Shown in pieces: positions 1 to 8,398 of a stretch of DNA of 64,000 bases. Within the stretch, counting starts at the first letter, position 1. Each line of letters begins with the position of its first letter. Where the stretch lies: positions 1 through 64,000 of the forward strand of contig NZ_JAKGTI010000004.1 in assembly GCF_021568695.1 (NCBI RefSeq), in the 5' to 3' direction. Source of the stretch: Maritalea mediterranea (GTDB lineage Bacteria > Pseudomonadota > Alphaproteobacteria > Rhizobiales > Devosiaceae). The notes beneath the pieces were generated by a model. The model made no database searches and was not told the origin of the DNA. It saw nothing but the letters and a program-made list of their open reading frames with translations. A program made the translations under genes and the position numbers.

Positions 1-120
1 TTGTGGGCCATAAATTCCTCCAATCAGTATTCCTAATTCTGTTGAAGGTCGTGTCCACTTTTTTAAGACAAGTCCAAGGCCAGCCGAAGCAAAACCAAGC
101 ATCATGGATAGATCACACAT
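1..120 (-). CDS. Start of a phage protein, possibly internal virion protein (partial)
   Basis: An open frame starts with ATG at 120, overlapping the stop of the gp13-like gene by 8 bases, and stays open to the window edge (about 40 codons). It begins MCDLSMMLGFASAG and has a short hydrophobic stretch at residues 4-18. In T7 the gene after gp13 is gp14, an internal core protein that also begins with Met-Cys, so position and start residues fit a gp14-like protein, but that is weak evidence. No strong ribosome site precedes the ATG. A second ATG at position 11 has a good GGAGG site in front, so the real next gene could start there and this frame could be a short peptide or chance. Confidence 0.4.
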   Translation of the reverse strand, partial: MCDLSMMLGFASAGLGLVLKKWTRPSTELGILIGGIYGPQ

Positions 121-595
121 CGTAGTCTGTTCTCTTGATTACAAAGGGGATGAAACGCTCCCCTCTAGGTCCTGATGAAATAGGCGGCAGGAGTTCTGCA
201 CCGCACCATTTAAGCCAACGATGATGGAGAGTGTTTTCAGCGTATGTGAAGTTCCACATGTATTGAACTTCGGGGTTCAATTGGAACCATGTTTTGAGGA
301 GTTCGCGGCTCATTGAAATGAACTCGCGGGAATAATCAGTGATGAAAGGAGTTCCAACGGCCCAGATCACCATTGAGGTATCTGAGCGTTTTGCAGAACC
401 AAACATCAGCAAGGGGGATTTTTCGCCATAGGCCACAAAGACGTGATCAGAATGCCTGATGGTTAGCCCCAGGCTTTTCTTTATATCTACAGACCCTGTA
501 GCAGCAACGATCTCCCTGATGTCTGCTGCACGAAGATTGTCAACAAACACAGGGAGATCATGAGATTTCACCCCACGGATATCAAAGGGTTTCAT
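113..595 (-). CDS. gp13-like phage protein, GNAT-like fold
   Basis: A 160-residue protein starting MKPFDIRGVKSHD. It matches the T7 gp13 type by place, directly after tail tubular protein B, and by pattern: an N-terminal region, a central VFVAYGEKSPLLMFGSAK segment, and a C-terminal part around WNFTYAENTLHHRWLKWCGA that is typical of the gp13/acetyltransferase-like family. T7 gp13 is needed for assembly of the internal core but is not a virion enzyme. The start at 595 is chosen because its ATG overlaps the stop of the upstream gene by one base (TAATG). A longer frame reaching 664 would run back into that gene. Confidence 0.7.
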   Translation of the reverse strand: MKPFDIRGVKSHDLPVFVDNLRAADIREIVAATGSVDIKKSLGLTIRHSDHVFVAYGEKSPLLMFGSAKRSDTSMVIWAVGTPFITDYSREFISMSRELLKTWFQLNPEVQYMWNFTYAENTLHHRWLKWCGAELLPPISSGPRGERFIPFVIKRTDYDV

Positions 596-2970
596 TAAGT
601 TGTTCGTCTTCGTAATGGACGATACGAACCATCCCATTCGACTGAGGAGAACCGCACTCGCCATGGTGTTTTGGCCTTGATGTAGACCCCAACCTTCTCT
701 CCCTGACCGTAGGCGGGAACTTTGAACTCGCCCGAGTTTAGAGAGAAACGGTTCAACAAATCATCACCAGAACCAAGAACGAAGCCTGTGAAACGTTTGT
801 GGGTCACAGGACGAGACGGAAGTGCAGTATAGGAAGTGAATGGACCACTGTCGTTAAACAGCAGAGACAATCGCCTCAGTTGGAGCCGACCATCATGGAT
901 CGCAACGAGGTTTTGATCTCGCATATAGATTGGGTTGAGATACCAATAGAACTCATAGCGGAAGCCAACATAGAAGTTTTCGGTGGTCAGATTGACCCCT
1001 TTGAAAACAACCGTGTTGCCAGATCGCGAGACAGCGGTTTTGATCTGTCCTGCTTCCATTGAAACTGGATTGTCCAACGAGATAACCGCAATGAAGTCTT
1101 CAAGATCATCATCTGTGGCCACCTCAAACGGCAATGTCACCGTACTATCTTGACCATCGAACGAGACGGAAACCATGCTCTGGTCCATCTTGTAATCAAG
1201 CAGGATGGTGTCATCGTCGATCACTGCGTCGATACCTTCGACGAAATGGAAACGGTTTACCATCAGATCACCACTATAACTTAGCGTCACTACGAGTTCG
1301 TCTTGAATGAACTCAGCGTTGTAAACCTGTCCGTGGAACTTCCATTTCTGCCAAGCAGATTGTACCCGACCCTGTTGGTTCTCATAATAGTTGTAGACCC
1401 ACATGGAAGACCGATCTCCAGAACTCATAACCATCACGGTTTTATTCGAAGGAGACTCGATGATCTTGTAGACGCCTGAATTGATGTATTCAGGGATCGC
1501 ATCTGTAATTGGCAAAGCTACCTGACGACCAAACAAACGCTCAATCTGGTACTCCATAACTTGGGCATAGCGACCATTTGAGAAGTCATCCACAAACACA
1601 ACGTTTGGTCCCAAAGATACAGGGTTCACTTTTGGGGCGTTGGAATATGAGTTCACCTTTCGGATTGAAACCGTATTAGGTGACAATAGACCTTCGTTGT
1701 CCCCCTCGATACGAAACTGATCACCGTCAGAGAAAGCCAGAAGTGCATTATCAAACCACATCAATGAGTTTAAGGTCGCACCCCGAGATTTAGGATCGGC
1801 AATGTCGATGGGATCATCATCCAAAAGCTGCGTACAGGTAGACCGATAGAAAGCCTCAAAGTTACCTACGCGAGAAGCGATGAAGTTCTCGTCAGACAGG
1901 ATTACCATCCGTCCTTTAACAAGACCCATCCAATTAATTGTGTTGCCCACGAATGTTGGCGTTGGGTTACTGTCTTCGTCCCCTACTTCACGACCAATCC
2001 AAGTATGGTAACGCAATGTCCAAGTCCCATCACCATTATCCAATAGGATCACTGGCATGGTTTCTGCGTCTAAGGTCTCATACGATCCCCAGCCATAGGT
2101 CTCTTGCCAGCGGCCAGCGTGATACCAAACCCAATAATCATCCTGTGCATCACTCTTGGATTGCTCAACGAGAACCAAGCGTCCTGCACGGTCAAAGTTT
2201 GGTAGATCAGTGAACTCAGTAATCTTGTCGTTATACGAGCGAATTGCCTGATTGGCGTAGTCATCACTGGTGCTGATGAAATCAGTCTCGCTGGAGAACT
2301 CAACATACCCTACAGTGTCCGAAACGGTGTCTGAGGTATATCCTGCACCTACCAAGCCTGTTTTGAGGTTTGTGGCGATTTCTGAAGGTTTCAGGCTATC
2401 TGTCGCAACCGTGGCTTGCAGGGCGTTGTTCATATACACGCTATAGTTGGCCATGTACCCTGCCCGTTGCATCACCCAGTATGTACCATGCAAGTTCGGG
2501 TTATAGCGATCCTGACCGTCATCGTTTCGACCAGTTAAGCCACTCTCGGTATATCGGCTTACCGTGACTGTCTTGGATTTGTTATAAATGAAGGTGACGT
2601 CAGCCACTGTGACAAACCCAAGGTTTTCTGCTGCATTTTCGACGTTGATATATGCATCAGCACCACCTTCAACCGTGACCGGCTGGAGACCACCTGAAAC
2701 TAGGTCCATGACATAGACCTGCCCACCATGGATTGTGATCTGGTATTGACCCTCGGGTTTGTTGATTGTGTGGATAGCGACAGTGTCGTTACCTGTGGGT
2801 GATGCTCCAATACGCCCCACGTAGTTTCCGCAAGGACGTGTAAAAAGACCCGTAGCAGCACTCGAACAGGTGTTTAGGAGTTCTTTGGCGGTGTTAATCG
2901 CACGGATTTCTGGAGGCTGTTGCGATACACCCCCGATCAAATTCGGGATAGCACCAGAAACAGAGGCCAT
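595..2970 (-). CDS. Tail tubular protein B (T7 gp12-like nozzle)
   Basis: A 791-residue structural protein, almost the length of T7 gp12 (794). The start region, with IPNLIGGVSQQPPEIR, is the hallmark of this family. The protein forms the nozzle of the short podovirus tail below the gp11 ring and contacts the fibres. It follows the gp11-like gene by 15 bases and its stop overlaps the next start, so it belongs to the late structural operon. The frame is intact, with no frameshift or stop. Confidence 0.93.
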   Translation of the reverse strand: MASVSGAIPNLIGGVSQQPPEIRAINTAKELLNTCSSAATGLFTRPCGNYVGRIGASPTGNDTVAIHTINKPEGQYQITIHGGQVYVMDLVSGGLQPVTVEGGADAYINVENAAENLGFVTVADVTFIYNKSKTVTVSRYTESGLTGRNDDGQDRYNPNLHGTYWVMQRAGYMANYSVYMNNALQATVATDSLKPSEIATNLKTGLVGAGYTSDTVSDTVGYVEFSSETDFISTSDDYANQAIRSYNDKITEFTDLPNFDRAGRLVLVEQSKSDAQDDYWVWYHAGRWQETYGWGSYETLDAETMPVILLDNGDGTWTLRYHTWIGREVGDEDSNPTPTFVGNTINWMGLVKGRMVILSDENFIASRVGNFEAFYRSTCTQLLDDDPIDIADPKSRGATLNSLMWFDNALLAFSDGDQFRIEGDNEGLLSPNTVSIRKVNSYSNAPKVNPVSLGPNVVFVDDFSNGRYAQVMEYQIERLFGRQVALPITDAIPEYINSGVYKIIESPSNKTVMVMSSGDRSSMWVYNYYENQQGRVQSAWQKWKFHGQVYNAEFIQDELVVTLSYSGDLMVNRFHFVEGIDAVIDDDTILLDYKMDQSMVSVSFDGQDSTVTLPFEVATDDDLEDFIAVISLDNPVSMEAGQIKTAVSRSGNTVVFKGVNLTTENFYVGFRYEFYWYLNPIYMRDQNLVAIHDGRLQLRRLSLLFNDSGPFTSYTALPSRPVTHKRFTGFVLGSGDDLLNRFSLNSGEFKVPAYGQGEKVGVYIKAKTPWRVRFSSVEWDGSYRPLRRRTT

Positions 2971-2985
2971 TTATTTTCTCGGGTT

Positions 2986-3579
2986 TCAATTAGAGCCAGT
3001 CGGATAAACAACCGAGGCAACTGAGGGAGACTGAGCCAAAGACACAGGTTGATGGCGAAGTTGCTCCGCATGGAGTTCGGCATAAGCCCGTGTTTCGTCG
3101 TCTAAGTCTTCTTTATAGGTGAGTTGATCCCCCAGTTCGCGAACCGCAGTTACACGAGCTGCACGATGGGCAATATAGCTACGAGCGGAAGGTGGAAGAT
3201 CATCAAATTCAAGGCCCAGTGTAAGTTTGAGTTCCACGGGTGTTTCGAACCGGAACCCCGATTGAAAGGGCGTCATATTATACAACTTACCCTGCCGCAT
3301 CTGAACAGGCGTACCTTTTGAGGAACCTGTCGTGGTAACTGAAAGTGTACTCGCAGGGAGAGGAATTTCTTTGTTCACATTGGGAGCAAGCCGGAAATAC
3401 TCAGTGTTGAAATACCAGCCACGCTTCTGGACCTCATGAGAAATCTCAGTGAGTGTCACCAATGCTTGTGAGGCATCCAGAGGAAGTTCGCCAGACAGAG
3501 TGTTCACAGGCGCTTCCTGCAAGTTCTTGAGAATGAGGTTTACAGCGTCAAGCTCACTCATGGGTAGGATGGCGACCAT
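2986..3579 (-). CDS. Tail tubular protein A (T7 gp11-like gatekeeper)
   Basis: A 197-residue protein, near T7 gp11 (196). It begins MVAILPMSELDAVNLILKNL and keeps the family pattern: an ELDAVN..L....E.PVNTL start, a DASQAL and VQKRGWYFNTE block, and a late DLPPSARSYIAHRAAR helix. The protein forms the ring between portal and nozzle. The start at 3579 is preferred to the longer frame at 3681 because upstream codons run through the capsid terminator and into the capsid gene, while AAAGG lies just ahead of this ATG. It is the first gene after that terminator, as gp11 follows Tphi in T7. Confidence 0.9.
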   Translation of the reverse strand: MVAILPMSELDAVNLILKNLQEAPVNTLSGELPLDASQALVTLTEISHEVQKRGWYFNTEYFRLAPNVNKEIPLPASTLSVTTTGSSKGTPVQMRQGKLYNMTPFQSGFRFETPVELKLTLGLEFDDLPPSARSYIAHRAARVTAVRELGDQLTYKEDLDDETRAYAELHAEQLRHQPVSLAQSPSVASVVYPTGSN

Positions 3580-3599
3580 AAGATACCTTTGTAATTTCG

Positions 3600-3634
3600 A
3601 AAAAATAAGGAGACCCCAGTTAAGAGGTCTCCTC
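3600..3634 (-). terminator. Rho-independent terminator after capsid gene
   Basis: On the minus strand GGAGACC (3633-3627) pairs with GGTCTCC (3616-3610) across a ten-base loop and is followed by TTATTTTTTC. It sits between the major capsid gene and the gp11-like gene, the same place as the partial terminator Tphi after gene 10 in T7, which lets capsid be made in excess. Confidence 0.85.
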
Positions 3635-3650
3635 GGAGAATTGAGATGGC

Positions 3651-4613
3651 TTACGCGGAAGCGCGAACCAAGCGTAGACATTCAGGACGCAATACGCCGT
3701 GACCTACAGCCAACTTAGAAACAACCAAGGTACCTTGACGGTTCACTTGGTATTCTTTCTCAGTCGCGAGGTTCATCAGCTTCACGGTACCCAAAGCTTG
3801 CTTTTGCTGGAACAAGATCAACGCATTGGACGCATCAACAGTGTAGTCAGCCACGTTTGCGCCAGCACGTTTGCCAGCGATGGTGTCCACACCGAAGTTC
3901 ATTGCCAAGTTTGCTGTTGGTACAATGGAGAAACCAGCAACTTTGTAGATACGACCATCGGCTTGGTTACCGTTGTCGTTACCAAAGTCGCGATCCAACA
4001 ATGAACCGTCTTTGATCAAGTCCCAGTAGACCGAATAATCAACGAAAGCATAGCGTTCGTTCTTAGGCACCCGAGTTGCGTCGAAGTGCTTTGCAGCATC
4101 GTAGAATGACTGCACGATGTCACTCAGAGTTGGAGCAGCACCGATGTTGTCTACAGTTGCCGGACCCATTTCTGTAACCGCACCAGTCGTGCCGTTGATA
4201 CAGGCCTTGGCAGCAATAGCGAACAAATGCTGGTCGTTGGCATCGGCGAGAGCCTTACCCACTTCGAAGGTGAAGTCTTTCCGCACCTCATAGTGGTTCA
4301 TCGCTTCTTCGATATTCGAAATGAAGACAGATGAGGTCAGCAAATCATCGATTGCGATGACTTTCTCACCGTGTTCGATGTTCTGACCCAAGATGACGTG
4401 ACCCGGAGTGTGGTACTCGGCCACTGCGCCGCCGATTGCAGGGAATTGCGCTGATTTACCGTGTTTAATGGTACGTTCGCGGTGACGACCTTTTTGCACA
4501 GTGTTTTCGTGGAAGATTTTTAGCGTTTCGCCAGAAAATGTTTTAAGGAAAAGATTGTCCGCATGAGACGGACCCGCTGGAACACCAGCGTTGGTTGCTG
4601 AAAATTGAGACAT
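3651..4613 (-). CDS. Major capsid protein (T7 gp10-like)
   Basis: A 320-residue HK97-fold capsid protein of the T7 type, recognised by position (scaffold, capsid, gp11, gp12) and by segments such as FLKTFSGETLKIFHENT near residue 20, VQKGRHRERTIKHGKSAQFP, and NIEEAMNHYEVRKDFTFEVGKALA. The C-terminal part carries VDASNALILFQQKQALGTVK and ends LRPECLRLVRASA. The start at 4613 (MSQFSATNAGVPAG) is chosen over 4649, which would add a cysteine-containing hydrophobic dozen residues not expected in this family. A terminator follows directly. Confidence 0.9.
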   Translation of the reverse strand: MSQFSATNAGVPAGPSHADNLFLKTFSGETLKIFHENTVQKGRHRERTIKHGKSAQFPAIGGAVAEYHTPGHVILGQNIEHGEKVIAIDDLLTSSVFISNIEEAMNHYEVRKDFTFEVGKALADANDQHLFAIAAKACINGTTGAVTEMGPATVDNIGAAPTLSDIVQSFYDAAKHFDATRVPKNERYAFVDYSVYWDLIKDGSLLDRDFGNDNGNQADGRIYKVAGFSIVPTANLAMNFGVDTIAGKRAGANVADYTVDASNALILFQQKQALGTVKLMNLATEKEYQVNRQGTLVVSKLAVGHGVLRPECLRLVRASA

Positions 4614-4843
4614 TAGGTTTCCGAAAAGAAAGCAAATGAGCGTCAGCAAGACGCTTCAAAGAGATTTCGGTCAGGAAACTTGGTGTTCTTCTGAGGTTAT
4701 CCCCGAAGGGGCCTGAAAATACTTGCTCAAGTGTTCACATGTGTTGAAATCAAAAGGGAGTTCGCTAACCTCCTAAAGAGGAGCGTTAGTCACCTCGTCA
4801 GCTTTTTGGTCGGACCAATTGACGGGTCGAAAAAGAGGAATTA
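4614..4843. promoter_or_regulatory. Divergent gap with dyad and weak plus-strand promoter
   Basis: This 230-base gap separates the capsid gene (minus strand) from the plus-strand membrane gene. CTAACCTCC and GAGGAGCGTTAG form a dyad at 4765-4789 (arms CTAAC/GTTAG and CTCCT/AGGAG). A possible sigma70 promoter, TTGAAA at 4744 and TAACCT at 4766 with a 16-base spacer, overlaps the dyad, so the dyad could be an operator. AGAGGA at about 4832-4837 is a clear ribosome site for the plus-strand gene. The promoter is a weak match and is my inference. Confidence 0.35.
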
Positions 4844-5170
4844 GTGTCCTCAAAAAGAACAATAAAAACCCCTCGAATGAATATGCAAAAATATAAGCTT
4901 TTACTTGGTCAAATTAGATGGGCAGCAGAGTTCACATTTGCACTTGCGTTTGCCGCAGGGTTATCCGCATTCATTGGTCTTGTATTGTATTTTGGCGTCA
5001 TGAGCGCCGTTTCGGTAATCCTTGCTCTGGTTTCAACGCCCTTCATTGGATTCCAATGGTCAGAGGCCATAGATGCTCTCTATGAGGTAGCTCCCTTAGA
5101 AGTTCATATGCTTCTGGCTGGAGCAGCAGGAGGATTCATGTTAGCGCGAGGGGGTTCAGAAAAGGATTAA
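4844..5170 (+). CDS. Small three-helix membrane protein, reverse-strand cassette gene 1
   Basis: A 108-residue protein of unknown function, encoded against the direction of all neighbouring phage genes. The N-terminus is basic (MSSKRTIKTPR), followed by hydrophobic segments at about 26-50, 52-68 and 86-100. It shares the pattern FIGL ... PF.GF.W ... EA.Y ... AGG with the next gene, so the two look like paralogs from a duplication. The GTG start at 4844 has GAGGA in front; ATG codons at 4877 or 4883 are alternatives. Opposite-strand membrane genes inside a late operon are typical of morons, such as superinfection-exclusion proteins expressed in lysogens. That role is inference; a holin-type function is an alternative. 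Confidence 0.7.
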   Translation: MSSKRTIKTPRMNMQKYKLLLGQIRWAAEFTFALAFAAGLSAFIGLVLYFGVMSAVSVILALVSTPFIGFQWSEAIDALYEVAPLEVHMLLAGAAGGFMLARGGSEKD

Positions 5171-5210
5171 CCCAGAGGTTTAATGCCTTAGTATGAAGAC
5201 CCTCTGGGTT
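5169..5210. repeat. Inverted repeat between the two reverse-strand genes
   Basis: AACCCAGAGG (5169-5178) is perfectly complementary to CCTCTGGGTT (5201-5210) with a 22-base loop. The left arm overlaps the stop of the first plus-strand gene. A run of T is weak on either strand, so it may be a poor terminator, an mRNA-stabilising stem or a processing site between the two genes. Confidence 0.6.
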
Positions 5211-5243
5211 AGAATAATTCTTTAATTAAGACTGGAGTTATTG

Positions 5244-5504
5244 ATGGACGAATGGATTGTTTGGCCTGTCGCTTTTCTAGCAGGAATGATGCTGGCTATG
5301 TTCATCGGCTTAGGCTTGCTGTTAACGGTTGCTGTGGGCGTCTTCGTTTACTCAGTCGTTTTAATCCCGTTTCAGGGCTTTGATTGGACGGGAAACTTCG
5401 AGGCCATGTACTACGCTGTACCACATAGTATCGTCTACATAGGTTTGGGAGTTGCTGGTGGACTGGCAAGCGCCCAATACTTTAACTCCCAGAGTAGAGG
5501 TTAA
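5244..5504 (+). CDS. Small three-helix membrane protein, reverse-strand cassette gene 2
   Basis: An 86-residue protein starting MDEWIVWPVAFLAG, with hydrophobic segments at about 5-27, 30-46 and 66-82. It shares FIGL, PF.GFDW, EAMY and GVAGG positions with the preceding plus-strand gene and is probably its paralog. GGAG lies six bases before the ATG at 5244; the TTG at 5241 is less likely. It ends two bases from the convergent HNH gene. Function is unknown. Being on the opposite strand from the late operon suggests expression in the lysogen, which is inference. Confidence 0.7.
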   Translation: MDEWIVWPVAFLAGMMLAMFIGLGLLLTVAVGVFVYSVVLIPFQGFDWTGNFEAMYYAVPHSIVYIGLGVAGGLASAQYFNSQSRG

Positions 5505-5506
5505 AC

Positions 5507-5737
5507 TTACTTTTTCCGTTTGGGCTGTTTCTTCCGATTGGCCCTAATAGTAAGAATTTGCAAGTTTTTACCGCCTTGAGAGGTGTTGTGGTTCTTATGA
5601 TCCACCTCTTTACCCCTCAACGCTGCTGCACCATATTTTTTGATCATCAAACGTCGATGACGCTTTCGCATGATGTTGGCTCTACGCCGATCTGGGCGGC
5701 GAGAGGCCGCATATTCTTTTTTGTAGTCTCTCGCCAT
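5507..5737 (-). CDS. Small HNH-type endonuclease
   Basis: A 76-residue, very basic protein. Residues about 44-70 hold the signature VDHKNHNTSQGGKNLQILT followed by RANRKKQ, which is the HNH pattern (His of the DH pair, Asn-Leu-Gln, and Asn-Arg-xx-Lys) seen in homing and phage HNH nucleases. Small free-standing HNH genes often sit between structural genes of T7-like phages and may be selfish elements or help packaging. A good AGGAAAT site precedes the ATG. Basic ends (RRPDRRRANIMRKRHRR and KKQPKRKK) fit DNA binding. It lies between scaffold and capsid genes. Confidence 0.75.
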   Translation of the reverse strand: MARDYKKEYAASRRPDRRRANIMRKRHRRLMIKKYGAAALRGKEVDHKNHNTSQGGKNLQILTIRANRKKQPKRKK

Positions 5738-5744
5738 GGATTTC

Positions 5745-6647
5745 CTACATAATATCTGAACGAGCGAGTTTCTCGGCTACCTTTTGCCGGAAAGTCTCGC
5801 TTTGGTCATACTGAGGGTTGCTGAGGTCTGCGATGTAATCATCGAGTGATTGATATGCGTTGCCTTTCACAGCCCCGCTGGCCTCGACAGTTTCCTCAGG
5901 CTCCTGAGTATCATCATTTGAAACCGCAGCTTGCCAATCAGCCTTCAACGCTTTGATCGCCATCAGGACAGTGTTTTTGTCCTTCGAGGTAACAGCTTTG
6001 TCGAAAGCTTGTTGTTCTTCATCAGACAAATTCTGAGAAGCCCACTCGATCATCTCGCCGTAAGCCTCTTGACCACCAGCAGCTTCGAAGCCGGACATGA
6101 CAACATCACCAGTACGAGCCACCAAACCATCGATATAGGTGTCGACCATATCGCGCGGATAACCAGCCTTCTCGAGAGCCTCGTAGGTTTCATCCTTGAG
6201 ACCGCCCTCGTCATACCATTCTTGCTGAATGACATTGAGATCGAGACCAGCTTTATCTGTGGCGTCTTTGACAGCCTTAACTTCTTCCTCTGAGACTTTG
6301 GTCTCTGTCTCGGAGTTATCGTCGCTATCATCTGTTTGTTCGTCGTCCGAACTTTCTTGCTTGCCTTCTGAGAGTTTACGCTGCAACTCCTCATAGGCCT
6401 TTGAGAGTTCTTCTGGGGTTTTGAATTTCGAAGGGAGCCAATCAGGACGGTCTTCGTTCGAGTCCTGACCAGCATCACCTTCTTCGGCTCCCCCTTGAGC
6501 GCCCTCATTAGGTTCAGAGGCAACACCCTCACCTTCATCGGTGACGATGCCCTCTTTTTTCAGGGCCTCATAAGATTCTTCTAGGGATGGACCGGGTTCA
6601 TACTCCTCGCCGGAGATTACTACTGAATTTTCGTTTGAATTTGACAT
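5745..6647 (-). CDS. Scaffolding protein (T7 gp9-like)
   Basis: A 300-residue, strongly acidic protein between portal and capsid genes, the place of the T7 scaffold gene 9. Residues 25-120 are low complexity, rich in Glu, Asp, Ser and Gly, with PDWLPSKFKTPEELSKAYEELQRKLSEG, a motif common to podovirus scaffolds. The middle is helical (EVKAVKDATDKAGLD through EEGLVARTGD-like repeats). The end, ETFRQKVAEKLARSDIM, resembles the C-terminal helix that binds coat protein. It directs procapsid assembly and leaves before maturation. Confidence 0.85.
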   Translation of the reverse strand: MSNSNENSVVISGEEYEPGPSLEESYEALKKEGIVTDEGEGVASEPNEGAQGGAEEGDAGQDSNEDRPDWLPSKFKTPEELSKAYEELQRKLSEGKQESSDDEQTDDSDDNSETETKVSEEEVKAVKDATDKAGLDLNVIQQEWYDEGGLKDETYEALEKAGYPRDMVDTYIDGLVARTGDVVMSGFEAAGGQEAYGEMIEWASQNLSDEEQQAFDKAVTSKDKNTVLMAIKALKADWQAAVSNDDTQEPEETVEASGAVKGNAYQSLDDYIADLSNPQYDQSETFRQKVAEKLARSDIM

Positions 6648-6675
6648 GTATATTCTTGCTCTTTCGGGGGAAAAC

Positions 6676-6716
6676 GCAAAAACCCCCTACGAGATTTTCA
6701 GGCCTCATAGGGGGTA
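6676..6716 (-). terminator. Terminator between portal and scaffold genes
   Basis: On the minus strand CCCCCTA pairs with TAGGGGG (6714-6708 with 6689-6683), extended by GAG/CTC inside, and is followed by TTTTTGCG. It lies just after the portal stop and before the scaffold start. This would make portal transcripts end or pause before scaffold and capsid. Confidence 0.8.
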
Positions 6717-6737
6717 AGGTAAAGTTTCTAGGGAGAA

Positions 6738-8390
6738 TTATTCGGGTGGTTGTCCGTTCGCTACCATACCCTCTACCATTGCTTTGGCAGCAGGAGGTGC
6801 AGCGCCTTTGACAGCCGATTGAAGCATTTCTTGCATTGCAGCTTGTTGTTGACTTTCCGCATTCTGTTCGTTCTCCGAACTTTTCTGTTGTGCGGATTTC
6901 AAGAGACCATCAGGATCAATTGAAAGTGAAACAAAGGCTCGTTTAATGAAGTCACTCACGTTGATCTCGCCCAAGGCCTGTTCACCCAACGGTACGATCA
7001 CTTCACGCAACGCAGTCATGTACTTATTGAAATCATGGCCGCGACCAAGAGCTTCCACGCCCGTGACAACCTTCGGAGTTGTGACAGGCTTACCATCTGC
7101 CCCTTTGATCGAAGACAGTTTCGGGATCATCTTCTTGCGTTCCATGCGATCAATCACACGGACGACAAGAGGATATTGAAGCTCGATAGCCAGCAGCGAA
7201 TAGATACCGCCAAGAACGTCATCAATATCCGAGATCATCGCTCGGATTTCTTCAGCAGTCACACGCTCACCATCACGTTGAACAGAGCGGTTCATCATGA
7301 AGGCGTGAGAAAGTCGTTGAATAAGGTCTTGGAGAACCGCTTGAGCTACTTGCATGTCTGCATGTTTGTTCAACTGCAGCATCGTCACGTCTTCTGCGCG
7401 ACCACTGATGACCTCAAGGTCTCCAGCTTCGGCCACGTCATTTGCACGAGTAAGACCCGTTGGGTTTACCATTGGGTTCACTTTGGCAGCAGCCGCAGCG
7501 GCAGCACGAAGGGACTTTGAGAGACTGTCGGCAGCCGCAAGGTCACCGTAATATTCATCAATATATGATCGACCATAGTCTTCGCCGTGGATGATGTTCC
7601 ACCGCAGAGGCATCACAGGGGACTTCTTGATGGGCCAACGACCCTTAGACCGCGGAAGTACGATGTTTTTGATGGTCTGATAAGACACAATGCTATCACC
7701 GTCTCTTTTGAAGACAGTGTAGACATCTACCTCGCTTTCCTTGGCTTGGTCCTGAGCTTCATCCGAAGGTAACTCAATAGGCGCCTCAATCAACGCCCGA
7801 ACACTGGGCGACAAGGTTTCTTTCGCCACAGTTTCTTTAATGATCACTCTCAGAAGGTTGCCCTCAAAGTCACGCTGAACCACATATCGATCCAAGCGGT
7901 ACATTTTGAGATTACCATCTTTGGGGAGGTATAGGAGGACGTTACCGCCAACAATTAGATGCTTCAAGGCCTCAGCGAGACCAGCACGAATACCGATGCT
8001 TTCGATTTCTTCTTGAACTGTCCGTTCAACCTGATTGAGTTGTTCTTCAACCCGCGCCCGTTGCTCTGGATCGTTCGCCAAATCTTCTACTGCTTCATCT
8101 GAGACAGAATAGCGGAAGACTGGAGCGTCCACTGGTAGGACAGTCATGAGCAACTTAGAGGTCAGAGTGTTGACCCCGTGCGCCCCAATAGATTGATAAG
8201 GCTTATGACGCACAGAAGCTGACGTGCTTCCCTCAGGTGGAAACAGTGATGGAATGGTCAGCTTTGCGTTTTCACGCGCTCGATCAAGGAAATCATTTCG
8301 TTGTTGTTCCAGCCGTTCATATTCGCTGGCAACATCTTCAATCTCAACGGGACTCGCACCGGATTTTTTCTTCCGGTTTCGTTTCGCCAT
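6738..8390 (-). CDS. Portal / head-tail connector protein (T7 gp8-like)
   Basis: A 550-residue protein, close to T7 gp8 (536). The start SEYERLEQQRNDFLDRARENAKLTIPSLFPPEG, the SIGAHGVNTLTSKLLMTVLPVDAPVFR block near residue 90, and VTAEEIRAMISDIDDVLGGIYSLLAIELQYPLV near residue 370 are the family's conserved parts. It forms the dodecameric ring through which DNA is packaged and to which the gp11-like ring binds. The C-terminal 60 residues are rich in Gln and Ala. It is the first large gene of the late operon, after two small genes. Confidence 0.93.
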   Translation of the reverse strand: MAKRNRKKKSGASPVEIEDVASEYERLEQQRNDFLDRARENAKLTIPSLFPPEGSTSASVRHKPYQSIGAHGVNTLTSKLLMTVLPVDAPVFRYSVSDEAVEDLANDPEQRARVEEQLNQVERTVQEEIESIGIRAGLAEALKHLIVGGNVLLYLPKDGNLKMYRLDRYVVQRDFEGNLLRVIIKETVAKETLSPSVRALIEAPIELPSDEAQDQAKESEVDVYTVFKRDGDSIVSYQTIKNIVLPRSKGRWPIKKSPVMPLRWNIIHGEDYGRSYIDEYYGDLAAADSLSKSLRAAAAAAAKVNPMVNPTGLTRANDVAEAGDLEVISGRAEDVTMLQLNKHADMQVAQAVLQDLIQRLSHAFMMNRSVQRDGERVTAEEIRAMISDIDDVLGGIYSLLAIELQYPLVVRVIDRMERKKMIPKLSSIKGADGKPVTTPKVVTGVEALGRGHDFNKYMTALREVIVPLGEQALGEINVSDFIKRAFVSLSIDPDGLLKSAQQKSSENEQNAESQQQAAMQEMLQSAVKGAAPPAAKAMVEGMVANGQPPE

Positions 8391-8398
8391 TTGTTCCT

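Noticed and set aside
799-1062. Plus-strand 87-codon frame inside the tail tubular B gene
   Set aside because: Shadow of a well-supported large gene; no motif.
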